Positions 31,850 to 41,347 of a DNA stretch of 64,000 nt are shown piece after piece. How positions within the stretch are numbered: position 1 is the stretch's first letter; the number at the start of each line of letters is the position of its first letter. Source of the stretch: Thermococcus sp. 21S7 (GTDB taxonomy: Archaea; Methanobacteriota_B; Thermococci; Thermococcales; Thermococcaceae); NCBI RefSeq assembly GCF_012027615.1, contig NZ_SNUT01000007.1, forward strand, positions 100,508 through 164,507. The letters are read 5' to 3'. The notes beneath the pieces were generated by a model that was given only the letters and a program-made list of their open reading frames with translations, did not search any database and had not been told where the DNA came from. The translations under genes were made by a program, and so were the position numbers.

Positions 31850-32658
31850 CTGCTTATTTCGTCGTTCATCGGGACGTGAAGTGGCATCGGATCGTAGTAG
31901 TCGAGTCCCTTCATGAGGGCGGTTGAGAAGTACCAGAGCGTCTTCCTGACTTTCCTGCCCTTTATCCTGGAGAAGCTCGCCTCCATGCAGTTGAAGGCCG
32001 CGTGAAGGAGAACTATCATGTCTATCTCCACGCCCCGCCGGAGGAGCCTCTCCCTCTCCGGGTCCCTCCTGAGGTCCTTTATCCTGTAGCCGCTTCTCGT
32101 CTGCTCATCGTAGGGAACCTCGATGTCGTAGATGCCCTCCACCCGGGGGTCGTAGACGAGGACGTCCGTTCCCCCGACTATGGTGAGCCTCCCGTCCCTG
32201 ACTTCAACGACCGTGTTCTCCGTGCTCAGAACGGGCATCCCGGCAGCCATCGCAAGGACTGACATGGTGCTCTTCCCGGTGTGGGGATAACCTACGAAGA
32301 GAATAGCCTTCCCGTTGGGGGCCACCACTCCAACGGAGTCCGTTATGAAGACCCTGCCCAGCTTTGCGCCGGCCCTTGCCGCCGCCTGCAGGATGAAGAA
32401 TATCGGTGCCTCGTTGCCGTACGCCGAGGGAACCCCTGACTCTATCTTGTACTCGTCCCTGCCCATGTAGTCGTAGGCGGCGCTGAACACCCTGAACCTC
32501 TCGCCATTGAACCGCTCCACAATGACCTGCGCGTCGCCCGCGCCCTCCCCCACGTCCGGAAGATAGCGCCTCGCGAAAAGTCCGGTGAAAGCGTTCTCAA
32601 AACCGTCGTCGAGTTCTCCGGTGAATTTAACGTTCACACCGCCGATTCTCGTCCCCAT
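31780..32658 (-). CDS. HPr-kinase-like P-loop protein, 3' end lost at CRISPR junction
   Basis: The frame encodes 292 residues from the ATG at 32658 (MGTRIGGVNVKFTGEL; GGTGGGCAA upstream). Walker A is GYPHTGKST (about 140), followed by LSTENTVVEV and GTDVLVYDP, an arrangement like HPr kinase-related P-loop proteins; a kinase role is inferred. The genuine gene reads as far as MPLHVPMNDEIS (31850); the last 22 residues are encoded by the CRISPR repeat and spacer read backwards (the RVLLQ motif is the repeat). So the original C-terminus is missing or replaced. It may be a pseudogene or may still fold if only a tail was lost. Confidence 0.7.
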   Translation of the reverse strand: MGTRIGGVNVKFTGELDDGFENAFTGLFARRYLPDVGEGAGDAQVIVERFNGERFRVFSAAYDYMGRDEYKIESGVPSAYGNEAPIFFILQAAARAGAKLGRVFITDSVGVVAPNGKAILFVGYPHTGKSTMSVLAMAAGMPVLSTENTVVEVRDGRLTIVGGTDVLVYDPRVEGIYDIEVPYDEQTRSGYRIKDLRRDPERERLLRRGVEIDMIVLLHAAFNCMEASFSRIKGRKVRKTLWYFSTALMKGLDYYDPMPLHVPMNDEISSRVLLQPGMRGLLTLGGIVFQFS

Positions 32659-32786
32659 TTGCCCACCCGGTATGGGCTGGGCTGAGGGATTTATAACTTT
32701 TCCGTGGAAGGTCTGATGGACTGGGCACATTGACCGGACCGTCACGGAACCTCACGTATAACGAAAGGAAATAGAAAACTGGGGCC

Positions 32787-33467
32787 TCACTCAAGGGCCG
32801 CGAGGAGCTTCTCCATGAACATCTTCTCCGGGTAGGCACCCTCGAACTGGACCTTGTCCTCGCCGTCGACGATGATGACTATCTTCGGAACGGCCATGAC
32901 GCTGTACTGGTCGGCCCACTCCGGATACTCGATGGCCTCGACCATGTCACCTAGTATCCTGCCCTTGCCGGCGTTGGTGTTCTCGATGGCGAACTTGTGG
33001 GCCATCCTGACGGCGAGCGGGCAGTACGGGCAGGTCGGGGTGACGAAGACGAGTATTCTGACGTCCCTGTCAACGTTGGCGAGGGCCTCCTTGCTCTCCG
33101 GCATCAGGTCAGTGGACGCGTTGCTGACATCGACGATGCTCTCAAGGAATGCGCCGAACTCGTGGCCGGCCGGAAGGCCGAAGAACCTGACGCCCATGTC
33201 CTTACCGTCCCGGGTGAGCGTGATGGCAGGGGCGCGGTCGATCCTGTACTGCTCGGCTATCTTCCTGCCCTCCTCGCTGTCGAAGTCGTGGAACTCGTAG
33301 GTGAGCTTGTCGCTGAGCTCGCTGAGTTCCTGAATCAGCCCTTTAAGCTGGTCGCAGTACTGGCAGTGCTCCTTACCTATGAACCCGATAATCTTAACGG
33401 GGTTCGTCATCTTAGAGAAGAATTCCTCCTTGATGACCTTTTTGTCCGCATCGCTAATCAATCCCAT
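32787..33467 (-). CDS. pdo: Protein disulfide oxidoreductase (glutaredoxin-like PDO)
   Basis: 226 residues, two fused thioredoxin folds, as in P. furiosus PDO. The two active sites are CQYC at residues 35-38 and CPYC near 146-149 (TPTCPYCPLAVRMAHKF); the cis-Pro segments are RAPAIT and AVPKIV. It maintains protein disulfides in the cytoplasm and passes electrons from the NAD(P)H-dependent reductase system. The start ATG at 33467 is preceded by GGAGGTG; the upstream in-frame codons were rejected. It diverges from surR, whose product controls it in Pyrococcus (established), and a SurR operator lies between. Confidence 0.95.
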   Translation of the reverse strand: MGLISDADKKVIKEEFFSKMTNPVKIIGFIGKEHCQYCDQLKGLIQELSELSDKLTYEFHDFDSEEGRKIAEQYRIDRAPAITLTRDGKDMGVRFFGLPAGHEFGAFLESIVDVSNASTDLMPESKEALANVDRDVRILVFVTPTCPYCPLAVRMAHKFAIENTNAGKGRILGDMVEAIEYPEWADQYSVMAVPKIVIIVDGEDKVQFEGAYPEKMFMEKLLAALE

Positions 33468-33487
33468 TCCAAACACCTCCACATAAG

Positions 33488-33568
33488 GTTTATAACGATT
33501 GGATTATAATCTCTTCATGGAATTCAACTCCGGTTTGCAACCTAAGGTTAAATGTTCACTATATAAGC
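33488..33568. promoter_or_regulatory. SurR operators and surR promoter between pdo and surR
   Basis: The published SurR consensus is GTTn3AACn5GTT. Bases 33533-33549 match it perfectly: GTTTGCAAC, five bases, GTT. A half site GTTTATAAC lies at 33488-33496 next to pdo. The surR TATA (CTATATAAGC, 33559-33568) follows the full site by about 10 bases, so SurR bound there would touch the BRE. On the minus strand GATTATAATCC (about 33502-33512) is a candidate pdo TATA, placing the half site between TATA and start. Confidence 0.8.
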
Positions 33569-33598
33569 TTTACGTCACAGATTTGGGTGGTGTAGGTC

Positions 33599-34321
33599 AT
33601 GGGTGAACCCGACATCTTTTACATACTGGGGAACAAAGTGAGGCGCGATCTGCTCAGCCACCTCACATGTACGGAATGCTACTTCAGCTTCCTCAGCAGC
33701 AAGGTTAGCGTGTCATCAACGGCAGTAGCCAAGCACCTTAAAATCATGGAGCGCGAAGGCATCTTGAAGTCCTACGAGCGGGAGGGGCCCTTCATCGGCC
33801 CCGCAAGGAAGTACTACAACATAGCCCTTTCAAGGACTTACGTCACGACGGTGACGCCGAACCTCTTCTGGTACCGCGGTCTGGATCTCAATGAGTCACC
33901 CGTTGAGAAGGTCAGCATTGATCTGACGCAGATACCCACGGATCACGAGAGCCTCCTTGGCATGGTGAGTTCGTTCCTGGAGCTAACTTCGGAGCTTGAG
34001 AAGATACTCCTAGCACTGCAGGCCATTGAGAGCAGGCGCGACAGACTCATGAAGGAGCTGAAGGAGAGGTATCTCAAAGAGATAGGCGACATGACCCAGC
34101 TGGCAATACTGCACTACCTCCTCCTCACGGGTGAGGCCACCGTCGAGGAGCTGAGCGACAGGCTCAACCTCAAGGAGAGGGAAGTTCTTGTAAAGGCACA
34201 GGAGCTGGACAGGTTCGTACCGTTAATAATAAAAGACGGAACTATCAAAATCGACAAGGACAAGCTAAACCAAAAGCTTGGCGGTGTCGAATATGCCGGA
34301 GAAAATAAAGGTCGTGGTTAA
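33599..34321 (+). CDS. surR: SurR, sulfur/redox-responsive transcription regulator
   Basis: 240 residues. An ArsR-like winged helix occupies about 1-80 (YILGNKVRRDLLSHL, SSTAVAKHLKIMEREGIL). The redox switch CxxC is C24-T-E-C27 in LTCTECYF; on S0 exposure its oxidation releases DNA in Pyrococcus (established). A helical dimer region follows, with a second HTH-like C-terminal segment (VEELSDRLNLKEREVLVKAQ). GGGTGGTGTAGGTC precedes the ATG. The stop lies inside the following ferredoxin gene, which indicates coupled translation. SurR switches cells between H2 production and sulfur respiration. Confidence 0.93.
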   Translation: MGEPDIFYILGNKVRRDLLSHLTCTECYFSFLSSKVSVSSTAVAKHLKIMEREGILKSYEREGPFIGPARKYYNIALSRTYVTTVTPNLFWYRGLDLNESPVEKVSIDLTQIPTDHESLLGMVSSFLELTSELEKILLALQAIESRRDRLMKELKERYLKEIGDMTQLAILHYLLLTGEATVEELSDRLNLKEREVLVKAQELDRFVPLIIKDGTIKIDKDKLNQKLGGVEYAGENKGRG

Positions 34322-34496
34322 CGAGGACAAGTGCTACCTCTGCGGTGGCTGTGCTGGAGTCTGCCCAACGCTTGCAATAAACGTAAGCCCATCAAAATGG
34401 GAGTTCTTCCAGGACAAGTGCATCTACTGCAGGATATGCATTGCCGCCTGTCCAGTGGGCGCACTGAGCGCTGAACCCCTGGGGGTGGGAGAGTGA
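34293..34496 (+). CDS. 2x[4Fe-4S] ferredoxin-type protein
   Basis: 67 residues. Two cluster motifs are visible: [12 protein letters not shown] (about residues 15-26) and [12 protein letters not shown] (about 45-56), so a bacterial-type dicluster ferredoxin. The ATG at 34293 follows GGCGGTG and overlaps the surR 3' end by 29 bases. Its stop lies beside the start of the geranylgeranyl reductase gene, making this reductase the obvious electron-transfer partner (inference; reduction of archaeal lipid double bonds by ferredoxin-fed reductases is known in other archaea). Confidence 0.92.
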   Translation: MPEKIKVVVNEDKCYLCGGCAGVCPTLAINVSPSKWEFFQDKCIYCRICIAACPVGALSAEPLGVGE

Positions 34497-34501
34497 ACGA
34501 A

Positions 34502-35683
34502 ATGAAATACGACGTTGTTGTGGTGGGAGCTGGAATCGCCGGCCCCCTAGTCGCGAGAAACGTTGCTAAAGCCGGGTTTTCTGTTCTTCTCATCGATAAA
34601 AAACCAGCCATCGGCACGCCCAAGCAGTGTGCCGAAGGCATAAGCATCAAGGTCTTTGAGAAGTACGACATACCCTACGACGGGCGCTTTATCAACCGCG
34701 AAATCTACGGTGCCAAGCTCTACTCCCCCAGCGGGTACGAGCTTGAGCTCCGCTACAAAGAGGCCAGCGGCGTTATCCTGGAAAGAAAGGTCTTCGACAA
34801 GATGCTGGCCTACTATGCAGCAAAAGCTGGAGCCGACGTCCTTGCCAGAACCGAGGCACTGGACGTCATCAGAAAGGACGGAAAAATAGTCGGAATCAAG
34901 GCAAAGCACGAAAACGAGCCGATTGAGATTCACGCCGACATTATAGTCGCGGCCGACGGCGTGGAGAGTACGATAGCGAGAAAGGCCGGCATAAACACCT
35001 ACGCTCCCCCGCACGAGTTCGATTCCAGCTACGAGTACGAGATGCTCATCGAGGGCTACGACCCGGACCTGATACACCTCTGGTTCGGCAACGAGGTTGC
35101 CCCGAGGGGCTACGTCTGGGTCTTCCCGAAGGACGAGGACAGGGCCAACGTTGGAATAGGCATCAACTCCGACAACCCGCAGACGGCCAAGTACTACCTC
35201 GACAAGTGGCTGAGGGAGAACAAGATCCCGGCCAAGAAGCTCCTGGAAATAAACGTTGGTATCGTTCCGGTGGGCGGCTTCGTCAAGGAACTCGCCAGGG
35301 ATAACGTTCTCGTCGTCGGCGACGCCGCCAGGCAGGTAAACCCGATGCACGGCGGTGGAATGGCCGAGGCCATGGAGGCTGGAACGATAGCAAGCAGGTG
35401 GATAGTCAAGGCCCTCGAAGAGGAGAATCTCTCGCTCCTCCAGAACTACACCAGGGAATGGTGGGAAAAGGATGGAAAGAGGCTTGAAAAGGTCCTGAAG
35501 GTTAGAAAAGTAACGGAGAAGCTCACGGACGAGGACCTGGACCTCTTCATCCAGATACTCAGCGGCGCCGACGCTGAGAAAATAGCGGGAGGAGACTACG
35601 GAGAGGTTATCAGGGCGCTCCTCAAGCACCCGAAGGTCATCCTCAGCCCGAGGAGAATAAAGCTCCTCAGGGAGCTTCTCTGA
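34502..35683 (+). CDS. Geranylgeranyl reductase family flavoprotein (archaeal lipid saturation)
   Basis: 393 residues. Predicted to saturate the geranylgeranyl chains of archaeol phospholipids. The FAD site is [21 protein letters not shown] near the N-terminus; the substrate-side motif is KQCAEGIS; the second FAD segment is [23 protein letters not shown] (about 275-297), typical of digeranylgeranylglycerophospholipid reductases; YVWVFPK is also conserved. It follows the ferredoxin in one operon with surR. Start ATG 34502 was chosen; a GTG at 34493 (overlapping the ferredoxin stop) would add three residues and cannot be excluded. Its 3' end overlaps the convergent gene by 17 bases. Confidence 0.92.
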   Translation: MKYDVVVVGAGIAGPLVARNVAKAGFSVLLIDKKPAIGTPKQCAEGISIKVFEKYDIPYDGRFINREIYGAKLYSPSGYELELRYKEASGVILERKVFDKMLAYYAAKAGADVLARTEALDVIRKDGKIVGIKAKHENEPIEIHADIIVAADGVESTIARKAGINTYAPPHEFDSSYEYEMLIEGYDPDLIHLWFGNEVAPRGYVWVFPKDEDRANVGIGINSDNPQTAKYYLDKWLRENKIPAKKLLEINVGIVPVGGFVKELARDNVLVVGDAARQVNPMHGGGMAEAMEAGTIASRWIVKALEEENLSLLQNYTREWWEKDGKRLEKVLKVRKVTEKLTDEDLDLFIQILSGADAEKIAGGDYGEVIRALLKHPKVILSPRRIKLLRELL

Positions 35684-36467
35684 GCCTGAACCCTTTTCCA
35701 TTCTTCCTTGAAAACACCACTATCTCCCTTGCCCTCCCGACGCTCAGGCTTCCCCAGGGGGAGTGTAGGTCTTTGGAGTTCTCGATGAGGTAGTAAAGCT
35801 CCACGTCGCCGGAAACCGTTTTTCTAAAGGCTGAAACGTCGGGGAGCTCGGCTATCCCCTCGCAGGTTCCGTCGGAGCATTCCAGTGGTTCTTCGTCGAG
35901 TCCCTCGCCGAGCTCAAGGGCGAGAAGCCGGGCAGTTTCATCGATCGAAGCTGGATACAGCCTGTAAAGCCTCCTGACGGCCTTCAAGAGAACGGGAAAG
36001 CGCCTGTCTCCCTTGTCTATCCCGTAGCCGATGCTCCTCAGCGGATCCCTGACCGGCTTTCCATGGAGGGCGTTCCTGAGCTGGACGATGCGGTTGGCCC
36101 ATACCATCGTCGGTTTCGGCTCGCCGAGGAGGGAGAAGCGCCTGTCAAGGGAAAAACCCCTTTCAGGATTCAGATCCCTGAGAGGAGAAAGCCAGAGGTC
36201 AAGTTCCGGCTCGCTGACCAAGAGGTGGCCGGCTTTGAGGACGTCGAGCCCCTCAAGGAACAGCCGGTAGGAGCCCTCGATGACATCATCCCGTCCGATG
36301 GGAAAAGCGTAGAGGCTTGCGTCGGCCAAACCGAGGACGAACGTCGACTGAACCTCAAGAAGGCTCGCCAGGGTTACTTCATTCAGCCTAACCTCATCTC
36401 TCAGCCTTTCGAGGAACTCGCGGGCATTGTCGAGCAGAACCTTGGCGGCCCTTTCCCACTCGTCCAT
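35667..36467 (-). CDS. Conserved-looking protein, unknown function
   Basis: 266 residues, soluble, largely helical. Visible features: an N-terminal helix [21 protein letters not shown], the segment [23 protein letters not shown] (about 125-150), and a Cys pair in ECSDGTCEG (about 207). I recognise no domain. It lies between the convergent reductase gene (17-base overlap) and topA, 30 bases downstream of the topA stop in the same direction as topA's neighbour, so co-transcription with topA is possible. No function is proposed. Confidence 0.75.
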   Translation of the reverse strand: MDEWERAAKVLLDNAREFLERLRDEVRLNEVTLASLLEVQSTFVLGLADASLYAFPIGRDDVIEGSYRLFLEGLDVLKAGHLLVSEPELDLWLSPLRDLNPERGFSLDRRFSLLGEPKPTMVWANRIVQLRNALHGKPVRDPLRSIGYGIDKGDRRFPVLLKAVRRLYRLYPASIDETARLLALELGEGLDEEPLECSDGTCEGIAELPDVSAFRKTVSGDVELYYLIENSKDLHSPWGSLSVGRAREIVVFSRKNGKGFRLREAP

Positions 36468-36497
36468 GACAAGAACTCCGCAAAAGGGAAGATAAGG

Positions 36498-39400
36498 CTA
36501 TCGCTTCCAATCCCTGCAGTTCATGTCAACGCATATCTCGTACTCGCGGCCCTTCTCGCGTATCTTAACCACCGGTGCGCCGCCGCAGCAGGTTTTGTTG
36601 GTCGGGATTATCTCGCCGCGCTGGAGGAGCGGGTAGGTGACGTTGCACTTGGGCCAGTTGGAGCAGCCGACGAACCTCTTCCCGGTCTTTCTGTTATAGC
36701 GCACCACGAGGTCGCCGCCGCACTTGGGGCACTTGCCTATCACGAGGGGCTCCTTCCTCCGCTCTCCCCCGTCAACGGCCTTTTTAACCGCCTTCTCCTC
36801 TTCCTCGCTGAGCTCCTTTACTGCACCGGCTTTTCTGGCGGCCGTTTTTGAGGTGGTCGCCCCGGTTCCAGTAGTCTCCATGAGCATCTTTCCGATGTCG
36901 AGCTCCTTCTCCTTGAAAACCTGGAGGATTTTGATGAGCTGGTTCTTGCTCTTCTCGATGACGCCCTCCCTGTCGGCCTTCCCGGCCATAATCTCCTCCA
37001 TCTTCTCCTCGAAGGCCTTCGTCAGCTCGACGCTCACTATGTCGGGCACGTTCTTCTCCAGGGCCTCAACGACGCGCATGCCGAGGGGAGTGACCTTTAT
37101 CTTCCGCTTGCCCTCGATGTAGCCGCGGCTGTAGAGGGTCTCCAGAATCTGCGCGCGGGTGGCCTTGGTCCCTATGCCTAGGTCCTCCATCCTCTTGATA
37201 ACCGCCGCGGGCGAATAGCGCGCGGGGGGCTTCGTCTTCTTCTTCTCACGCTTTATCTGAATGACCTTGACCGGCTCGCCCTCCTTAAACGCGGGAAGGA
37301 TCACCTCGTCGAACTTGACGTACTTGCCGTAGACCTTCAGCCAGCCCTCCTTCATTGTCCTCGCCCCACCCAGGATGAAGCGGTGGGAGTTGGAGTTTAT
37401 TACGACCTTCATTATCTCCCTCACCGCTGGCTCCATGAAGAGGGCCAGGAAGCGCCTGACCACGAGGTCATAGACCTTCTGCTCATCCTTCGTGAGGTCA
37501 CCGGGCTTCGGAAGCTCCCCAGTTGGGTAGATTGCTGGGTGGGCGGGGTCGTCCTTCTTGCCCTCGACGGGCTTGAGCCGCTCCTTACCAAGAAGCTCGT
37601 GGGCGAAGGGCTTGTACTCAGGCAGCTTGGCGAGGTTCTGGAGAATGGAGCGGAAGTTGAGGTTCTTGGGGAGCTTCTGTGATGAGGTGCGGGGGTAGGA
37701 ACAGTTGTGAACGACGACACCGTTGGCAATGAAGTTGTGGTAGTTATCAACAACAAGGTCGTAGACCTTGCCTCTGTAGTGGAACTTTTCAATGGATTTT
37801 ATTTCGAGAACGTAGACGTCGCCTGTGGCAATCCTGCGAAGGTCCTCATCGGTCAGGTAATCCCTGATTCTTTCGAGCTTGTCGAGGCTTATTCCATGTC
37901 CGTGGGCTGTCTGGTTGGACATATCAAACTCTTTCCAAAGGGTGTTGTCGGTTCTTAGCTTCCCGCTCCAGTCCCTAACTCTGAGAACGCTGTAATGATG
38001 GGAATACACCTTTCTCCTCCTAATCGCAACCTTCCGAACCTTCTCAAGGTCCCGACTCTTCACTCTCAGGTAATCCTTCATGACCTCGTAGAACCTGAGT
38101 GCATCGCGGGAGTAAACCTTAAGTTCGTACGCCACTAAATTGCCCTGACTGCCCTTTTTCTCCCATAGGTACGTGCCAACGCCGAGGAGTTGCCACATGA
38201 GCTTGACGGTGTATATTGCCCCCCTGTTCTTGGACGTTAGGACGATTTGCGGGGACATGGATTTCCCGCCACCGGTTGGTTTCGTCCCAATGTGGCTGTC
38301 CGCATCGTAGTAGCCAGCCAGGAAAGAGGCCATCCATTTGGGCTTTGCCATTATCTCACCGGGAATCTCGAATACCTCGGTTTTGTTCCCATAGGGACAG
38401 CCAAGGAGCTCAAACAGCCTCGTCAGGGACTTGCTACGCAGGATTATCAGCTTGTATTTTCCATCGTACGCAAAGGGAACACCGAGGGACTCCGCAACTT
38501 CCCGGAGTGCTTTTACTGTCTCCTCCGTCCTCTCCTTGGCCGAAATCGTTATTTGGCCCTTCCTATCTAGATGGCCGTCCCCAACGACAAAGCCGAACAG
38601 ATACCAGAAGTCCTCATTGAACTCAAAAGAAATTGGCGTTGTTGAGGTTCCGTAAGAGAACCCCTTGAAAACATTTCTTGCTTCCCCCTTTGATATTACA
38701 CCTCTCTCCATAAGGAACCTGAAAATCTTCACCGGCATTTTGCCTCTGAGATACTTGTAGTAGGTAGGCTCCTTGATTTTGAACCTCCATAGAATCTCCA
38801 CTTTCAGGCCCGCTCTCTTTATCCTTTCCCGTATAATTCTTCCGAAGGCAGGCTCGTAGAGAATATAATCCTTCATCGAGGAGGCATTTTTGAGAATAAA
38901 GCCCAAGAGAGTGGGAGCTGAACTCACTCCTTTGAATTGTCCCCGGTTTAAAAGAAAAACAATCTGGTCGTCTTCCTTGAGCTCCCCTGCGGGTACGAAA
39001 ATAAGCTTGTCGTCCCGGTAAACCAGAACGGGATGGTCTCCAGTAAGATAAAGCTCCGTTCTGTCGCTGAGGGTAACTTTGTACATGGGCTCATCCGCAT
39101 CCCTTTCAAGGAGCCTGTACCTGGCCCTTGATAACTTCAAATCAAAGTCAAGGGCAAACACCTCCCCCTCCTTGGGCAACTCTTTGATTTTCTTCACTCC
39201 ACCTGGGGTTGGAATGAGGGAGTCCGGATGCAGGCAGTAGCCTTTCTCGTACAGCTTCTGTGCAATCTCCAGAGTCTTCTTCGGGGAGTAACCGAAGGCG
39301 GAATAAGCTTCCCTCTGCAGGGTTCCGAGGTCGAAGGGCACCGGCGGATTCCTTTTCTGCTGCTTGACCTCGACCTTCTCGACGAAGGCCGGGCCCTTCT

Positions 39401-40181
39401 TAGCCTCCTCGACGATGCGCTTCGCCTCGTTTTCATCGAGTATGCGCTCCTTCTCATAGACCGCCGTGTACTGCTCCCCGTTCTTCTCAAGGAGCATCTT
39501 GATTACCCAGTATGGGGTCGGCTTGAAGTTCTGAATCTCCTTCTCCCTGTCAACCAGAAACTTAAGCGTCGGACCCTGAACGCGGCCTGTGGAGAGAACC
39601 TGCCATTTGCCGCTTGCGCGTTTTATTGCCGAGGTTAGGGCCCTCGACAGGTTCACACCCCAGTACCAGTCGAGGACGTGGCGTGCTATTCCGGCATCGG
39701 CCATTCCGAAGTTTATCGTCGGTTCGAGGTTGTACCATGCCTTGAGGATGTCCTTTTTGGTGAGGGCGGAGAACTTCATTCTCTTCGCCTTGGCGGGGTC
39801 AACGCCGCAGGCGTACTTGAGGGCTGTATAGCCGATAACCTCACCCTCCGTGTCGTAGTCGCAGGCCACCACGAACTCGTCCGCCCTCCTAGCGAGCGTT
39901 GCCAATGCCTTGATGTAGTCCTTGGCGTAGCTTTTCCCCTTCTCGGCGACATAGACGGGCACCCACTCGATGTCAAAGATGGGGTAGCCGTAGGTCTTCA
40001 CCTTTGGGGCGAGGGAGAAGAGGTGGCCCACGGCGGGGGCGACTATTATCTTCTTTCCGTCGCGGGTGAACTCGTAGTAACCTACCTTCCCTATCGTTTT
40101 TCTAACGGGTTTGCCTTCCGCCAGTGCATAGGCGATTTTTCTCGCGACGTTGGGCTTCTCGGCTATGATGAGCGTGACCAT
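36498..40181 (-). CDS. topA: DNA topoisomerase I (type IA) interrupted by an intein
   Basis: 1227 residues as encoded; 716 after intein removal. It relaxes negative supercoils and resolves single-strand links. The Toprim starts at once with [17 protein letters not shown], with the acidic triad in ACDYDTEGE (about 107-113), [18 protein letters not shown], and the catalytic Tyr in CSYPRTSSQ (Tyr829 encoded, Tyr318 after splicing). The C-terminus has a zinc ribbon [13 protein letters not shown]...GCSNWPKC and a further CCGG...CVDMNC cluster. The intein (residues 316-826) is listed separately. This is the second type IA topoisomerase in the window, with reverse gyrase. Confidence 0.96.
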   Translation of the reverse strand: MVTLIIAEKPNVARKIAYALAEGKPVRKTIGKVGYYEFTRDGKKIIVAPAVGHLFSLAPKVKTYGYPIFDIEWVPVYVAEKGKSYAKDYIKALATLARRADEFVVACDYDTEGEVIGYTALKYACGVDPAKAKRMKFSALTKKDILKAWYNLEPTINFGMADAGIARHVLDWYWGVNLSRALTSAIKRASGKWQVLSTGRVQGPTLKFLVDREKEIQNFKPTPYWVIKMLLEKNGEQYTAVYEKERILDENEAKRIVEEAKKGPAFVEKVEVKQQKRNPPVPFDLGTLQREAYSAFGYSPKKTLEIAQKLYEKGYCLHPDSLIPTPGGVKKIKELPKEGEVFALDFDLKLSRARYRLLERDADEPMYKVTLSDRTELYLTGDHPVLVYRDDKLIFVPAGELKEDDQIVFLLNRGQFKGVSSAPTLLGFILKNASSMKDYILYEPAFGRIIRERIKRAGLKVEILWRFKIKEPTYYKYLRGKMPVKIFRFLMERGVISKGEARNVFKGFSYGTSTTPISFEFNEDFWYLFGFVVGDGHLDRKGQITISAKERTEETVKALREVAESLGVPFAYDGKYKLIILRSKSLTRLFELLGCPYGNKTEVFEIPGEIMAKPKWMASFLAGYYDADSHIGTKPTGGGKSMSPQIVLTSKNRGAIYTVKLMWQLLGVGTYLWEKKGSQGNLVAYELKVYSRDALRFYEVMKDYLRVKSRDLEKVRKVAIRRRKVYSHHYSVLRVRDWSGKLRTDNTLWKEFDMSNQTAHGHGISLDKLERIRDYLTDEDLRRIATGDVYVLEIKSIEKFHYRGKVYDLVVDNYHNFIANGVVVHNCSYPRTSSQKLPKNLNFRSILQNLAKLPEYKPFAHELLGKERLKPVEGKKDDPAHPAIYPTGELPKPGDLTKDEQKVYDLVVRRFLALFMEPAVREIMKVVINSNSHRFILGGARTMKEGWLKVYGKYVKFDEVILPAFKEGEPVKVIQIKREKKKTKPPARYSPAAVIKRMEDLGIGTKATRAQILETLYSRGYIEGKRKIKVTPLGMRVVEALEKNVPDIVSVELTKAFEEKMEEIMAGKADREGVIEKSKNQLIKILQVFKEKELDIGKMLMETTGTGATTSKTAARKAGAVKELSEEEEKAVKKAVDGGERRKEPLVIGKCPKCGGDLVVRYNRKTGKRFVGCSNWPKCNVTYPLLQRGEIIPTNKTCCGGAPVVKIREKGREYEICVDMNCRDWKR
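37704..39236 (-). other. TopA intein with LAGLIDADG homing endonuclease
   Basis: 511 residues, from Cys316 ([20 protein letters not shown], block A) to Asn826 ([10 protein letters not shown], block G, with penultimate His), followed by Cys827 as the +1 nucleophile. Block B is [10 protein letters not shown]. The two endonuclease motifs are [10 protein letters not shown] and [10 protein letters not shown], each with its acidic residue, so both splicing and homing look intact. The insertion splits EKGY/CSYPRT, two residues before the catalytic tyrosine, so unspliced protein would be inactive. Confidence 0.95.
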
Positions 40182-40231
40182 AACGACACCTTGAGGCGAT
40201 AGGCGGGTGGATTATAAAAATCCTGCGGAGC

Positions 40232-40285
40232 AAGCTTTTGGAAAAAGATTGCTACGAACGTTTGGTGAAGCTTTTCCAAAAGCTT
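40232..40285. repeat. Perfect 14-bp inverted repeat upstream of tRNA-Pro
   Basis: AAGCTTTTGGAAAA (40232-40245) and TTTTCCAAAAGCTT (40272-40285) flank a 26-base loop. It lies between the topA start region and tRNA-Pro. It could be a transcript-end hairpin, an operator, or a recurring genomic hairpin; the sequence alone does not decide. Confidence 0.7.
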
Positions 40286-40332
40286 CCAGCGAAAAGCTTA
40301 ATAAGGAACCCCCCCATGCACCTACCGCGGGC

Positions 40333-40410
40333 GGGGCCGTAGGGTAGCTTGGTCCATCCTGCGGGCTTTGGGAGCCCGTGACCCGGGTTCGAATCCCGGC
40401 GGCCCCACCA
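40333..40410 (+). tRNA. tRNA-Pro(TGG)
   Basis: 78 bases with encoded CCA. Acceptor GGGGCCG pairs with CGGCCCC; anticodon stem CGGGC/GCCCG encloses TTTGGGA, giving anticodon TGG (proline); T-arm CCGGG-TTCGAAT-CCCGG is canonical. A TATA-like AAGCTTAATAAGG lies about 30 bases upstream. Confidence 0.97.
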
Positions 40411-40755
40411 CAACGAAAGACAAGGGGGCCCGGCCCTTATCTCTCGGTACTCTCAAACCCCTGTAGTTTTCATCGAAGTTTGTGATTCCTCTCTGGATTG
40501 CTGTGCTGTTTGGATAGGATTTTCACTTAAGTTGGCAGTTGATTGGATTCTTTTGGGAGGTGTACTTCAATGGTTCGGTCTTTTTAGCGCTCCGGAGGAG
40601 CGCGGTGTGAGTTGAACCCGTTAAAAAGCGCCTTTTGGCGATGAATCCATTGTAAAGTCAACCATTAAAACAGGAAAATCTGCTAAAAATCTGACCCCTC
40701 AAGAAGGAATCACGACCTTTTGATCAAACTTTTGCGGGGCAAAAGTTTGTGTTAC
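40411..40755. other. Gap between convergent tRNA genes with two perfect hairpins
   Basis: 345 bases with no gene that I can support. Two hairpins stand out: GCGCTCC-GGA-GGAGCGC at 40587-40603, and CAAACTTTTGC-GGG-GCAAAAGTTTG at 40725-40749. The second sits 6 bases past the 3' end of tRNA-Arg on the minus strand and may end its transcript. The first is preceded by TTTTT on the plus strand. Both look like short hairpin elements that can recur in thermococcal intergenic DNA. Confidence 0.55.
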
Positions 40756-40831
<76 letters not shown>

Positions 40832-40876
40832 TCGGAAGTGTTTTAAGGGACGGCAAAATAAAGCTTGCGGTGACTG

Positions 40877-41347
40877 ATGATGCTCCCGGACTGGAAAATC
40901 AGGAAGGAAATTCTAATCGAGCCCTTCAATGAAAAGTCCCTCCAGCCGGCAGGCTATGACCTGCGCGTTGGTAGGGAGGCGTACATAAATGGGGAACTAA
41001 TCGACGTTAGAGGAGCCGGAAAAGTGGTGATTCCCCCCAGGACCTACGCCCTCATCCTGACCCTGGAGCGTGTGAAGCTCCCCGACGACGTCATGGGGGA
41101 CATGAAGCTCAGGAGCAGCCTCGCCAGGGAAGGTCTGCTCGGCTCGTTCGCGTGGGTTGATCCTGGCTGGGACGGCAACCTAACCCTTGGAGTCTACAAT
41201 GCCTCGGATAAGCCGGTTGAACTTGCCTACGGGGAGCGCTTTGTCCAGATAGCATTCATCAGGCTGGAAGGGCCAGCGAAAAATCCGTACAGGGGAAACT
41301 ATCAGGGAAGCCAACATCTCGTGCTTTCGAGGAGGAAATCGAAATAA
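40877..41347 (+). CDS. dcd: dCTP deaminase
   Basis: 156 residues, typical archaeal length. Converts dCTP to dUTP (and in some archaea on to dUMP) for dTTP synthesis; tmk, the later step, is also in this window. Signatures: LQPAGYDLRVG (about 23-33), the active-site RSSLAREGLL with Arg/Ser and FAWVDPGWDG with the catalytic Glu position nearby, and GERFVQIAFIRLE followed by NPYRGNYQGSQHL, the C-terminal nucleotide-covering tail. The gene begins ATGATG; either ATG is possible, with GCGGTGAC upstream. Confidence 0.95.
   Translation: MMLPDWKIRKEILIEPFNEKSLQPAGYDLRVGREAYINGELIDVRGAGKVVIPPRTYALILTLERVKLPDDVMGDMKLRSSLAREGLLGSFAWVDPGWDGNLTLGVYNASDKPVELAYGERFVQIAFIRLEGPAKNPYRGNYQGSQHLVLSRRKSK

Noticed and set aside
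34547..35701. 384-codon minus-strand frame
   Set aside because: Antisense to the geranylgeranyl reductase; no domain, no ribosome binding site.
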